This document shows, one piece after another, positions 24,095 to 36,291 of a stretch of DNA of 64,000 bases; within the stretch, counting starts at the first letter, position 1; each line of letters starts with the position of its first letter. The stretch lies in contig JAZKJV010002332.1 in NCBI GenBank assembly GCA_037367405.1, forward strand, positions 248,001 to 312,000. Reading direction: 5' to 3'. The translations under genes and the position numbers were made by a program. The notes beneath the pieces are model-generated. The model did not search any database. It worked only from the letters and a program-made list of their open reading frames with translations, and had not been told where the DNA came from. Origin of the DNA: Ottelia alismoides (lineage: Eukaryota; Streptophyta; Magnoliopsida; Alismatales; Hydrocharitaceae).

Positions 24095-24600
24095 GGCTAA
24101 GAATGGCTTCCCGAGAATAATAGGAGATTGGGTAAATTCTCCTCGATGCTTAATGTCAATGACTGTGAAGTCTTCCTAGAGTAGAGCACTTTGGAAAGTT
24201 ATGATGACTGAAAAGTCTCCTCTCTACCGTTTGATTTATCGATCAGCCAGCTGAACGATCTCTCTCGACATTCTGATTGGCCTGAGATTGAGCTTGTCAA
24301 ACATAGAGGTCGAGAGGATATTTATCGGAGTGTCATTATCTATTCTTGCATGGGTAAAGATAGTGTCTTTTATTTCACACTCAACTCGGGGCAACCGCTG
24401 CACTTTGCAACACTTGGTCTTTCTCCCCATCACCAAGGAGGTGGTCATAGACACTATGTGTCTTTCATTCCTTGTTCTCTTATTACCCAACCTCTTGTGC
24501 ATGAATTTACTCTTTAAAGATCTATTGAGGTCAGAAAAGTGATCTATAGCCTTTATTAAGGGAAGTTTAAAAAGCAATTCCTCATCGAGTGCTTCCCTTA
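24040..24600 (-). pseudogene. Gyp4 protease region
   Basis: Retropepsin-like segment. The 113-residue frame 24236-24577 has CEIKDTIFTHARIDNDTPIN followed by ILSTSMFDKLNL and EIVQLADR. After a frame break come DFTVIDIKHRGEF and PIILGKPFLALPKTIINC (about 24060-24190). This is the Athila protease layout (catalytic block, LADxS, VLDM, LGRPFL). The catalytic block reads D-N-D instead of the usual D-x-G type, so activity is doubtful. Confidence 0.75.
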
Positions 24601-25668
24601 GGGCAGGATCTATTTATTTTAAGTCTTTTTCATTGTCTATTTTTATGAATTTTTTAGATTTTCCATTGTTTTTGGACTTTTTGGGTTTTTCAATTTTTTT
24701 TGGTGTTTTTGGTGGATGAATGATCAGACTCTGGATTAGAGGGTAAGTGGTTAGTAGAAGAGGGAGGTTGAATTGACTCTAGTTGTACAGAATGTGTGGG
24801 TTCCCTAATGCTCGCTTCCCAAGATGGCAAGAATTGAGTGGAATATGTCAGTTACATCTCTTAACTTGGCACCAAATGATTCATTTTTCGCGATAAGTCA
24901 AGAAATGTCATCCTCCAAGATGTTCTCATGACAAATCATGGGAGAAGTCTATTCAATTGGAGGATACTGCTGAGATATTGGGGTATCATACTCAACATAC
25001 TTAGACTCCGGCATGTACTGCTGGGTCGAGTATGGACCATCTTAATGGTAGATATTTATTGGAGCCTCATATAATGGAGTCAATGAACGGTGGACTAGCA
25101 AGTCTATCTCATGAGTCCAATCCTTTGAATGAGTAGGCTCTCTGAGTGTGATATGAAGGCTGGTCAATGTAGGCTTGATTATTAGGGCAAATCAAGTCAG
25201 GAAGATTTTAAGGTGCATGCCTCTCCATTCGGGTAGTTCGATCGACCAAGTTGTACATTGAAATCCAGTTAGGATGTGCATGTATGATTCATTGACTTGT
25301 CCCATCATTCATATGAAAAGGAAATGAAGCATGTGGGGGTTGGTAATTCTGGCAGTCATTTGTATCAGCAGTGGCTTGCTCTTCATTCAATTCTTTGATT
25401 CCAACAAGTTCTCGAGAATAAGGACAGTCAGCCCAAGATGAAAGTGGATCTGGATTTTAGAATATGGAGTAGGCAATAAATAGAAAGAAGTGGAGAAGTC
25501 AGTCGATGATCTGACTTCATAATCGGGTCGAGGTGGAACCGACCACAGGTAAGGGTCTCCCATGGATGGCGAAGGATATATTGAAGAAGGAGAAGGTGAA
25601 GATGAATGGTATATGGTCGAGGAGGAATGACCAGCGGTCACAGGGTAAGGAAACCAATATCCCGACAT
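24600..25668 (-). pseudogene. Gyp4 gag-tail-like N-terminal region
   Basis: Begins at ATG 25668 (MSGYWFPYPVTAGHSSST). The translation is Pro/Tyr/Ser-rich and interrupted by stops; later parts (YSTQQYMPESKYVEYDTP, FGAKLRDVTDIFHSIL) resemble the variable tail of Athila gag. I do not see the capsid blocks (KAxxWL, WxxF) found in Gyp3 and Gyp5. With no RT, RNase H or integrase before the 3' LTR, Gyp4 is a non-autonomous element. Confidence 0.5.
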
Positions 25669-27112
25669 CTTGAGGAGGAAAGGATGAATGTAAGAAGAAC
25701 AAGGTAGAAAACGTGTAATTACACAGGATAACACACACGAACAGACACAAAGACAAACGCAAGAGCAAACCCTGAGTTCACACTCAACATGGTGAAGGAC
25801 CTGAAGCCGGGTCCGATTAATCTGGTTGATTTTAAGTGTAAATTTTCAGGCAAATAACAAGGATTACGCGGCCTTAGGAAAGTCGGCTCAAAGTCGGTGC
25901 ATCTTCCCTGTTTAACTCGTCACCTAAGATACCAATGCCCTTCCTTTTTTCGCTCCTATCACCAGCTGAGAAGTTCGAGAACTTGCCCCTATCTACCTAC
26001 CGAAGTAGGCAGAGGCTGACAAGGCTTATAACTTCGCCCCGTAGGGTTACTAGCAATTTATCATGGTGCACTGCAATTTCACCCCTATCTACATACTAGA
26101 GAAGGCGGAGGCTACTTCGTGATGGTAAGTCAAACCCCAAATAGGTCAGCCTGTGATATTTGCTTGGAACAGGGTACGTGATATGGAAGGCGGGGATTTT
26201 GGCTCTGCCTTAGGGTGTTCACACACACTATGTACACTCACTCAGCATGAAATTAAGGTCGGGGTTGCTCTCCCGCAAACAAGGGTCAATTTTAGTCAAT
26301 TTTTTTTGTCCAATTCAATTAGCAGTCCTAATTTTAGAGATTAGTTGTCACTTTAATTAATCCGCACAAGAAATCACGTCTACCGTGCAGTCCCAATTTG
26401 TTCATTCAAGGTTACAAAAACCAAGAGAGGGAATCAGAAAAGGCCAATGCGATCGAGAAAACGATGATGAATTCTTGAGTAAGAAGACTTACAATGCCTC
26501 CAGCTCTCTACATGCAGGATGCAAAACATAATTGAAATTTTTACACTAAATGAATGCAAGCGCTGAAAAGCCACTCCTATACAGGCGATTCAATTAGAGA
26601 GGAAAGAATGAATTTCAATTTGTCTAAGATCTGCGGTCTAAGTGCATCTTTTAATGGTGAAGTGTGGTTCTAGACATTACGAGCACAAACAGTACTAAGA
26701 AAGCTCTAAGAGTCACGAGTGTAGGTCCTATCCTACGTCAATCGACCAAACAACACAAAGACACTTTTTATTATTTAATTTCATGCACGAGAACTCAAAC
26801 AGGAACCGCTTTAAATATATAATTAAAAATATATGAAAATCTCTCATTAAAAGATCTCTTTGGGATCTCAACAGCCGACTCGATCCACGAATCGTCGGCC
26901 TCCGATGCACTTTGAGATGCATCGACTTAAAGAAAGTTGTTACAAGTCCACCGGACCCTCGCACAAAAAGATAAAAATTATGTCAGTGAGAGATATACAA
27001 TAAATAAATAAATAATTGGAGAAAATGGAATAATTACAAATGGGTTCGGAGGTCAGACTACCCAAATGAATGGAAACCCAAAACCTAATTTTCTAAAATG
27101 ATCCTAAGTGCC
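25669..27112 (-). other. Gyp4 leader
   Basis: 1.4 kb between the PBS and the first plausible start codon. No gene is visible. The frames at 26153-26344 and 26728-26964 have no support. Confidence 0.5.
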
Positions 27113-27130
27113 TCCCCGGCAACGGTGCCA
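27113..27130 (-). promoter_or_regulatory. Gyp4 primer-binding site
   Basis: Minus strand tggcaccgttgccgggga, one base different from the Athila-type tRNA-Asp complement tggcgccgttgccgggga. It lies 2 bp from the 8-bp LTR remnant at 27133-27140. Confidence 0.9.
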
Positions 27131-27132
27131 TT

Positions 27133-27140
27133 TGATTGAC
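27133..27140 (-). repeat. 8-bp remnant of the Gyp4 5' LTR end
   Basis: tgattgac on the plus strand, identical to the first 8 bp of the Gyp4 3' LTR at 17816. Beyond it the sequence is not LTR but the Gyp5 RT. Confidence 0.65.
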
Positions 27141-27730
27141 CTGGATTTTATAACTTCCTGTAATCAACGCACACACGCCATGATGTGGTTACTTTCTTTG
27201 GAATCTCCTCTCCACTCTCATTCGTAACCATCTAAATTCCCGTCTTCTTCGGGACAACATGTAATGTGCTAACCCATTCAGAGTTGGAGAAGGGATAAAT
27301 AAACCCTGCTTCACACCATTTCGTAATATCTTTCGTGACAACATCTCGTAAAATCAGATTCAGTCTGCGATGAAACTCTCTAGAAGGTCTGTTGTCATGA
27401 TCGAGATAGATATGATTAGAACACAAAGCAGGATTTATCCCACGGAGATAGGATACAATCGACCCAATTGCCTTGTGGTTTCTTCAAGAATCTCCATCAG
27501 ACAAGATTCTTGCTCTTCTGTCAAATATGCGCTAATAATGACCGGAAACTGTCGATGTGGACCCACAAGGAAGGCGTATTTCATGATTGGTGGCAATGTC
27601 TTCAGCTCTGGTAAGGTAGAATATGGATCTGTTGTAACCTCATTTGTATGTGTAATGGGATTTGTGCTGGTGACAGATGTGTCTGCAATATGGTTATCCA
27701 CCATCTCAATGTGCTCCAGAGTAAGACTAT
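27141..27730 (-). pseudogene. Gyp5 reverse transcriptase, N-terminal part, truncated
   Basis: Amino-terminal part of the gypsy RT. Frame 27435-27704 has LPELKTLPPIMKYAFLVG and FPVIISAYLTEEQESCLMEI, the conserved lead-in to Athila RT. Frame 27232-27426 continues with HRRLNLILRDVVTKDITKW, CEAGFIYPFSNSEWVS and VVPKKTG. After a stop it continues in frame to SWRVCVDYRKL at about 27157, and then ends abruptly at the junction with Gyp4. The catalytic part (first Asp block, YxDD), RNase H and integrase are missing. Two or three stops occur in what remains. Confidence 0.85.
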
Positions 27731-28354
27731 AGAAGATGTCTAAAACAACATCATCAGACTCACTACTATGCTCATCCTCAGAATGACTAGAGGAAAATAA
27801 CTCAGCTAAATGAAACTCAAGGAATTGTGTAAACTCTCTGTATCTGAAATATCTGCAATAAAATCCTCATGTATCTGCTCCATCTGCTCATCATCATCCA
27901 TATTGAAATATAAAGTACCATCAGAAGAACTGCCAACTGTAGTCTTGGACCCATCCTCTGCTAGGAAATCTTGGATCTCTACTCGATACCTCTCAAGGTC
28001 ATCAAGGCGAACCTCATCCATGTAATCACAGGCGGCTAAAGAACTCAAGATATCTGAACTGGCAGTGGATGCGGCACTGGATGTGTGTGATTCTCTCGCC
28101 ATCTCTATATGTACCTTCTCACCCTAAGCACGAAAAGATACCTTCCCTATATCATAAGCGAAGAGAGCCTTCGTGGTCTCTAAGAAAGGCCTCCCAAGAA
28201 TGATCGGGGTAAGGTGCAACTGTGTAGGGCAATCCATGTCGAGGACAGTAAATTCCACTGGCAACTACATGTCATGCATGGTCACGATAACGTTCCTCAA
28301 TATGCCCCTAGGTCTCTTTACAAATCTATTATTAAACTGAAGGATCAGGCAGGA
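27731..28354 (-). pseudogene. Gyp5 linker between protease and RT
   Basis: Frame 27806-28102 starts MARESHTSSAASTASSDI and is acidic and Ser-rich (CDYMDEVRLDDLERYRVEI; NMDDDEQMEQIHEDF). This is a variable linker of the polyprotein, with no recognised domain. Confidence 0.55.
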
Positions 28355-28774
28355 TTATAGAGTACCTAACTTGAGCTTGTCGAGTAAACAAGATGGTATC
28401 AAATTGATCGAGGAAGCATTATCTAATAGAGTGTTATCGAATGTTGCATGGGCAACCTCGCATTTGACGTAATGTGCTCTTGAATCCTTCTTTTTCTTAT
28501 GCAATTTGTTCTGTATAGTGCAGGATGTGTCCTTGGTCAAAACATGCTTCTCTGTACGTGATCTCTTTTTCCTACGTGTGGTACATCTATTCTTCAACTG
28601 ATTCTTGAGCATAGGAAAGTGATCCAAGGCATCGTGAAGCGGGATCTTCAAAAATAGGTGATCTTTCAATATTCGCTCGGTCTGGAGTGACAACATTCTT
28701 TTTTGTGTTTTTCTTTCCTTTTCCAGAAAAGGCATCGGGGAAAGGAACAATCTCAGTAATGACAAAATCAACAT
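28355..28774 (-). pseudogene. Gyp5 protease region
   Basis: Retropepsin-like part. The frame contains LHDALDHFPMLKNQL (also present in Gyp4 as AIDHFSDLNRSL), then VKCEVAHATFDNTLLDNASS and INLIPSCLLDKLKLG. The order (linker helix, KCEV strand, D-N-A-S catalytic block, NLIP) is that of Athila proteases. Confidence 0.75.
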
Positions 28775-31061
28775 TTTTATTCACATCAGTAGTGGAATCA
28801 ACATGTACATCGAGAGTTTCAGAATTATGTACAAAACTCACTAAAACATGGGGAGAAAAATCTGCATCGGGAGTATATACATGGTATGGCGTGATATCAT
28901 CGTCTGACTCACTTGTGTCCATGTCAATTGTCTTTGCATCGCTCCCCTCTCTCTGATAATCAAACTAGTCATTATGGTGGTCCTCCTCCTCAGCATCATA
29001 ATGTGTGTGATCAATATCATCATGGATTAGCTCTCGCTCCTCATCATGTTCCCTCTCCTCTACTCTATCAGGTGCTCGTGGTGATCTACCGCTCCTGAGA
29101 CGAATGAAGTTCGATAAAAAATCATGAACAACGATCGTACTTGTAGTGGTGGTGTCTACCTGATCTGAATGACTCCTCTTATTGTTCAGATTCATCTGAG
29201 GCTGGGCTGGGAGAGTGGTCTTGGGCACGACTAACTCATCCAGACAATGGTTAACCCGCTCCATATCTATCCTATGTGCGATATGGAGTGTGCTGAACAT
29301 ATCCATGATCTGCTTCAGTGCCATGGCCTGTGAAGACATCTCAGACTATGTGTGGTGACCCTGGCTATCTACTCTCTCCTGCCTAGAAGTGTGTTGCGTG
29401 GTGTGTAAGGCTGAGGAGATCTCTGAGGTGTAAAAGAAGACTGTTGTTGTTACTGGTAATGATGTGTCTGTAAATGTGTAGCAGGATATTGTAAAGAATG
29501 TGGTCTCTGATATGCATGCCAGAGAGATTACTGCTGCATGTAAGGCTGACGGTGCTGGAAATGTGGACGTCCATGCTGTGGATGACTATACTGCTGCAGC
29601 GGCTGGTGTACGTTATGAGTAGTAAAGTGTATTGAAGACTAAATAGGAGCGTACCATATCCCGTTGGTCTCAAAAGTAGCATGAGAATCAACATCAACAT
29701 CTCTAGAGCTATTGATCTGACTCAAGTCGGCATCGGACGGTTCCGCATGCCAATCAAGTTGTGGAGTCTCAGTAGGATGAACTGGCACGCTCTGAACAAA
29801 CTATATCTGACGGGTGGGAGGAGCGAGTAAAGATCTCCGAACAGGCTGGGGAGTAAAAGAAGGATGAGTTTGTTGGTATAGAAGCTGCAACTCACTCTCC
29901 TTCTTCGTTAAATCACTCAACTGCTGAGGAAGTAATGAGAGCTTCTCTAACTCTTGTAGCGGCTGTAAATCCTGAACTTGCTTCTGAATCACATCGACTA
30001 ATCTAAGCTTCTCACTAATAAACCCCATGTCAGCTCGTGACTCAGAATCTGAAACATGTGCCACCTTCTGATGTTCTTGATGATGTGGTGGTTGTGGGCC
30101 CTTCTAGATTGCCCAAGTAGAATCAATAACACGTGAATTCTCCGCCATCCACTCAAAGATGGACCAAACTGACTCAGCATCCCTATTCAGATAACTGTCA
30201 CCACATGCGGCGCTCACTAAGCCCTAAACATCTGGTTGGAGTCCTCCAAAATAATTCTGCGCTAGCACCTTCAAAGGTATCTCATGATGTGGGCATCTCT
30301 CTATGAAATCCTTGAATCTATCCCATGACTCATGGAATGATTCATGCGGTAACATCATAAAATTGGAGATCTGGCTCCTCATCATGTTAGTCCATCCTAG
30401 AGGAAAATATTTACGCAGGAATGTGGAGTTCAGATTGCCCCATGTAGAAATCTCCCTCCTTAGATGACTCAACCAGAAGAGCGCCTTATCTGCTAAGGTG
30501 AAAGGGAAGGCCTTGAGGTGAACAACCTTCTGCGTAACTCCTGGATAACTAGTCGTACCACAAAACATCTCAAATTGCTGCTAAGGTGAAAGGGAAGGAC
30601 TTGAGGCGAACAACCTTCTGCGTAACACCTGGATAACTAGTCGTACCACAAAACATCTCAAATTGCTGCAAGAAAGGTAAACGGCTCCTCTGTAATGTTA
30701 CCATAGAACTTGGGAAGCAAAGAAATAAAGGATGGTCTCAGCTCGTATGACCCTTGATTCGGTGGTAACTAAATCCAATGGTGTAGCGTCCTAGCTCATG
30801 GGTCATACTCATCTCGCAAAGTAACGGGAACCACTGTAGGTGGTAATGGGTTCCTCGCTCCTACTCTCAGCGCAGTGATCTCATCTCTAAGCTCATCCTA
30901 GACTCGACAATGATCTCTGATTTGTAAGCTCATATGTTGTAATGTGTCTAAATCCCCGTAGTAATATCTGATGTTGGATCAGGCCTCTCATCTATCCGTC
31001 TCTCTTATGTCTGTCTATCCTCAGCAACTCTGTCCTCAACTGGTCCCTTCCCTCTAGCCAT
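28775..31061 (-). pseudogene. gag: Gyp5 gag (degenerate, Athila type)
   Basis: Start at ATG 31061 (MARGKGPVEDRVAEDRQT). The capsid core is the best-preserved coding stretch of the element, 30224-30568: HLKAFPFTLADKALFWLSHL, then STWGNLNSTFLRKYFPLGWT, ESWDRFKDFIERCPHH and NYFGGLQPDV. After a few stops comes a region with a coiled-coil-like Leu/Gln pattern (29801-30064, KLRLVDVIQKQVQDLQPLQE), then a Gln/His/Pro-rich tail to about 29380 and an acidic part to 28775. An 88-bp tandem duplication interrupts the N-terminal capsid. Confidence 0.8.
30491..30666. repeat. 88-bp tandem duplication in Gyp5 gag
   Basis: Copy 1 is 30491-30578 and copy 2 is 30579-30666, with about three mismatches. 88 is not a multiple of three, so the duplication shifts the gag frame in the capsid. 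Confidence 0.9.
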
Positions 31062-32569
31062 GATCTTCGAATCCTCTAGGAAGGAAAAAGTCTCATAAGA
31101 ACTCAATGAAAAATGTATAGGAGAAATAGACGAAACTTGAGGCATGGTTCTGCCTCAACAACAAGGCTGGGAGGCGAGGGAATCTGGGTTTGACTCCTCT
31201 CGTGACTAGGTGGAATCAACTCGAGAAGAGGGTCATCTCAAGACTATGAAGACATATGATTGACGATGGATCGTCGAAAACTCACGGAGTCTGAGCACAA
31301 AATCCGTCTGGTCATCATCTTCAATGTCAAATGAATACGGTAGAGAGCACGATATCAAGTAAAAAACACGAGTGTGAAGGCATATAAGACGTGGTATAAC
31401 GCACACCTCTCATGCAAACACAATACAACCCCATGTTCACCAACTACACGCAGTGAAGACCAATGGATCGATCTTTTATCTTTTCAATTTTATTTTTGGT
31501 GATCAATCAATTAAGCCGTCAATGCACAACAACCTAAACAAGACTACTTCTTTTAAAATCTGAGGCAAGTGCTTGCAGCAAGTAACAGGACCTGAAGAGT
31601 GAGTCCAAGCTCTCAGGGCACAAGTCCAGGGATTTGGGATCTATTCCTTAAGTGTACGTGCCTCACTCTGTCTGGAGTGTACCTGCAAACAATGAGGGAT
31701 TTTCTCTCCCAATACAAGTTAAGACCATGTATTTTTAATTTTTTTTATCAAGTTTTTAGAAGAAAGATAACTTTTTTTATTTTTATGTTTTTCATTTTTT
31801 TGGATATTTTCAACAATATCTAGCAGGAGGTTGGTTCCTTTTAACATTTCGAAATGTGTCTCACAAAGGGAGAATCATGGAATGCAGCGGACACCGATGA
31901 TGCATGCTAAGATAGAGATCATACCTGATGTCAGTAGTCTACATGCAAGTGATCCATGCAGAATTTGTAAACCTATAGGCTAATGCATGAAAAGTCAAGA
32001 AAAACCGAGTCCTAATCAACACTTCTATCGTAAGAATGAATTATTTTTCAAATCAGTGATTTACGCCTAAGTGTGGATTAGGGAGGTAGGTTTTACTTTA
32101 GTTGTCTAAATAATGAGTCATGCAAACCTAAGGCTCCACGAAATCGCGTGAAACAAAGAAAATCAATGAAAACCAAAACCCGCGGTGAGGTCCCCCAAGT
32201 GCACCGGCACCTGGTGAAATAGACCCCGAAGAATGTTTAGAGTCTAGTTTACAAGTCAGGATGTCCTTAGTCGACCACTTCTACAAAAGTTCGAAAAGTG
32301 CAGAAGCTCTTCCTCTCCTAAAAAAATACACAAACTCGCTCTGCCCTCTGCAACCGACTCGTAAAGAAGGAATCGATCTCTGCACATTCAACTGATTCAG
32401 CTTTCTAAGCAGTCGGCTGATCGTGCAGGCCCTGTAAAACTCGTTAGCAGCTCAAGATACGAATCAAGAGAAGACTCGGAAAAATCGTAAAAACTGGAGA
32501 AAAATTGCGAGAAACAAGAAGGAAGAAAAAATCACAAAATAGGATAAAAACTGAAATATGGATAACGCC
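31062..32569 (-). other. Gyp5 leader
   Basis: 1.5 kb between PBS and gag start, without a recognisable gene. About 32130-32340 resembles the Gyp1 leader at 180-420. The frames at 31599-31823 and 32444-32665 are unsupported. Confidence 0.5.
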
Positions 32570-32587
32570 TCCCCCACAACGGTGCCA
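32570..32587 (-). promoter_or_regulatory. Gyp5 primer-binding site
   Basis: Minus strand tggcaccgttgtggggga, three mismatches from the Athila-type tRNA-Asp complement. It follows the LTR end by three A's. Confidence 0.85.
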
Positions 32588-32590
32588 TTT

Positions 32591-35500
32591 TGATAACACG
32601 GACCTGCCTGCAGTTAAGAAAGGTGCCGGTGTGGAAAACCGCAAAGAAAGATTTACGTGTATCAAACAAAGAAATCGATAAAATAGGAAAGAGAGAAGGT
32701 GAATTGAATAAAATATCTTCTCTCCTATTTTACCTTAAGCTATTTATTTTACCATGTAAGTGTGCCTAGGTCGAACTCAAGGACGTAGAATAAAAATATT
32801 TCGATTTTTTAAAGGAAAGGGAATTTTTGTGATTTTTTACTTCTTCTTGAAGGAAATGAGAAAGTGAGAAATCTTTTTTATCGATTTTTTATTTAGAAAT
32901 TTTTATTTGATTTTATATTTTTTAAATTTTTATTTATTTTCCAAAGTGGTACTTTTAAAATGATTTACCTACAATATAGTACGTGGAAAATATGTAAAAT
33001 ATAAGTGATACTATAGAGTAGGTAGGTCGCTCGTGCAACAGGCTCGAAAAGCACTCGAAACAAACTCGAGAAGGAGTTGAATTACAAAGAATAAAAAATC
33101 AATGAAATCATGATAAAATTCTTTAAAAATCGAATCGAGATAAATCTAGGGCAGTTAGATAGCTACCCCAAGAAAATCGTCTCGAAATAGTGTCCAAAAT
33201 AAGTCTAAAACTATCCTACATTCCAGGGGTATAAAAGAAAGAAAAATATAAAGAGTTATGCAGTTCAATCCTTGCTCAAAGACCAAAATGTAAAGAAAAT
33301 AAAAGGTTATTACATTTAGGTTCCTGTGTAGGGACCTAAATGTAATATCAGGAAACTTTTGGAGTGCTTCTATAAATCTGGAAGTAGGCTGGGTTTATGT
33401 TGTAATTTCTCCACCGGTTCGCAGTCATCGGCCTGGATTAGAAGATGGCGCGTAATCTGGGCTACTCGTGATGGTGCCATGTGTCAGAAGCCTGTAGCAT
33501 CTGGCAATGTTGTTGTTCTTCAATTCTAGCGTGCAGCTGGCGACGAAGTTATTTGGCCTCCTACAGAGCAAGAGGGGTGACATCTTCACCCCTCGAGCTC
33601 TCTTGCGGGTGAATCGACTCTGAAAGTGGCTGAAGGTTGTTGTAATCTGTCGATGAAGATGGCTGGTCTGACTATCCTAGAGTTCGATAAGGATGGTGAT
33701 GTTTGATCTTATATTTGGATTTCCAAGCTCCAGTTGAAGTTGTTGTTGCTTCAGATAACATATGGACCTGCAAACAATGATTTTTGTGCTCGACTCATGC
33801 AATAATCAACCAAGAAGGTTAGATTTGCAAGTTAAAGAATGTTTCAAGAATTATTGCAAACAATGAAATGGGAAAGAAGGGAGATGATCTTGGGATTGAT
33901 TCGATTTGGTTTGAAGGGTTGAAATTCGATATGCGTTTAATGACAATGATCAATGATCCTAATTACGTGCTTAACTTGGCTAATGATGGCACGTGATTCG
34001 AGAATTAAAATGTGAAAGGTGGATGGATTAGCTGGGAAGTGCAGGGTGTAAGACCTCTACTGGTCGTCGCTGGACAGTCGGTGGCCGGAGCTTTGCGCGC
34101 ATGGAGCGGCGTTGCAAGTCCAATCTTGGACCTGGAACGTCTCCCCGATCTCCACTCTTCCACGTGGGATGGCTCATGGGTGCTGTCACCACTGGAGTTG
34201 GCCGGAACAAAGCGAGGAAGGAGGAGGGTTAGCCTGGTAGTTCTTGAGTTCAAGGTGGGTTGGAGAAGTTAGTTGGCTCGAGCCAACTTTTGGGGTTTTT
34301 ATAGGTGAAATGGAAGGACATTTGGATAGATCTAAGGGTAAGTGTGTGACAGGGTTGTTAGGGGGAGAAGATGGAGGGGTAGGATCAAATGAAGGGGTTA
34401 GAAATGGCACGGGATAAACCAGTGAAGAACAAGCATTGGAACAGAACTCCAACTGCTAAGTTCTAGAAGAAGAAGAACCAGGTGCTGACACATGTCAGCA
34501 CCTGGTTGGACAGATGTTAAATTTAATATAAATTTGGTAATAAATAGTAAATGATATTATTTTAAATAGGTATAAAAACAAAATGTCTAGATAATTAAAT
34601 TATCTAAATTATGGTATAATTACTTTTTATAAATACAAAATATTGTTAAAAAATATAAATATTATATTAATAAATAGGTATAAATAATACTAAATAAATA
34701 GGTTTGGATTCTTAATTCAATAAAAAAATTACTTATTAAATTTTATATTTTCTTAATTATTAGAATAATAAATAAAAATCTATGTGAATTTTTGTGGATT
34801 TTAAAAAATTAGTTTAGATTTATTAATAAATACGTTTATAAGTTATGTAGTTTAATTTCATCTATAAATTAGGGCTTGAATTTAAATAAATAATAAATAG
34901 GCTCCAAAATTTCTGAAATAAATCATGGTTAAAGTACAAGATCACAAAAATAATTAAAAGTTATAAAATTAATAAAATTATAAATAATGTATTATAAATA
35001 AAATAAATAGCCCAGAAACCCCATTGTCATTAGGTCCCAAAACTGACATTTTGCAAACAAACTCCGATTTTAATGAAATCACCTCCATTAATTAGATAAT
35101 ATTATTTTATGAATTTTAAAGTGAGTAGAGTGAAATTGAAGTTCGTATGAGAAAGTTATGATGTTTGGGAATTTAGAATTTGACAATTTAAAAGATGGAT
35201 TTCTTGGCATATATACAAGATAATATATTTAGCTTATTTTTTATTTTTATATACATTTTTATAAATAATCAGGAAAAGATTTTGGTGAAAATGATGCTAA
35301 TATGAATTAAATAAAAATCAAGGAAGATTTGATATTGATTTGATAAATAATGGAGAATGTGTGGAGTGTATCTTTAACTATTTTTATGATTTTCTTTTCT
35401 TTCTCCCCCTACTTGTTTGTTTGTTGAGCAATCCATGCTGACTTGGTCTCAGAGATTAGGTTGTATAAATATATTTTGCAGCTATATTTATATTTTCTAA

Positions 35501-35718
35501 GTCATATTGTACTTATATACATATTTACAATCTGCCTTCTATTCTTTTCTTTATTTTTTATTCTTTTATTTATTTACATGTTTTTAATGCATAAAAGTGC
35601 ATTCTTATTCATTAATGTGTTTTTGATGAAATATGGAAATTAATGGATATTTACATTTATTTGTTAAGGTTTTTAAGACAAAATGCGACAGAACTGTTAA
35701 TGAATCATGGATTCATCA
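32591..35718 (-). repeat. Gyp5 5' LTR (3.13 kb)
   Basis: On the minus strand it begins TGATGAATCC at 35718 and ends GTGTTATCA at 32591, three bases from the PBS. The first 21 nt form a 9-bp stem with a 3-nt loop and one G-T pair. The U5 word ccttgagttcgacctagg (minus) is at about 32770. A moderately GC-rich block lies at about 33400-34260, and the shared U3 block (aactccgattttaatgaaat on the plus strand) at about 35060. Confidence 0.8.
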
Positions 35719-36291
35719 ATACTCAAAAGAGACACATCCCAGTGTGCTCCCTGAAAAACAAGTGTAGGCGACTCTGAATTCTCTTGACAGACACACTGAT
35801 CAACAAAATAAAAATATACTTGTGTTGAGTAATAAGGCACTCGAGGGACCCCTTGTTCCAGTTTGAGGGAGAGAAAAATAGACACAATCCTATGGCCTCC
35901 ATCATTTGGCAGTTCTTCTATACTTTCAAGTCAGACGAACTAATGAGATCGTTGACTGAAGCAAGGATAGACTTATTCCCCAGTGTTGAGGATTAGGTCT
36001 AGAGGAGAGTCTCCCGAACTGGAACTTTGGGTGATGTCTTGACTCGACTCTCATGATTGCAATACACTAAATTTCATATCCTTATATTTTGTGTACAAAT
36101 AGAGTGTCTGATAATTATAGAAGTTGGATTCCATTTGACTAGAACATGGTTGAGCACAGAATTTTTGGATCATTTAAGTTAATGGTTTTTGAAGAATTGA
36201 TCCTTGAAATTTTCACATGCACAATCAGGAATTAATCCGACTCCTTCATTCTTTATATGCTCGAGGACGAGCATAATTTAAATATAGGGTA
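35719..36291 (+). mobile_element. Gyp6: 3' end of the internal region with PPT
   Basis: Ends in ctcgaggacgagcataattt and aatatagggta (36281-36291), a PPT of the same style as Gyp4, directly before an LTR start. No coding domain is left. The rest of the element is separated by, or lost with, the Gyp4/Gyp5 composite. It could be the continuation of the 17160-17815 stretch. Confidence 0.55.

Noticed and set aside
17816..35718. A single 17.9-kb LTR element with 5' LTR at 32591-35718 and 3' LTR at 17816-21256.
   Set aside because: The two LTRs start and end with different sequences and do not look alike, there are two PBSs, and the outer 5-mers (catat, atact) do not match. Reverse transcription would make the LTRs identical. 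A fusion of two elements explains it better.
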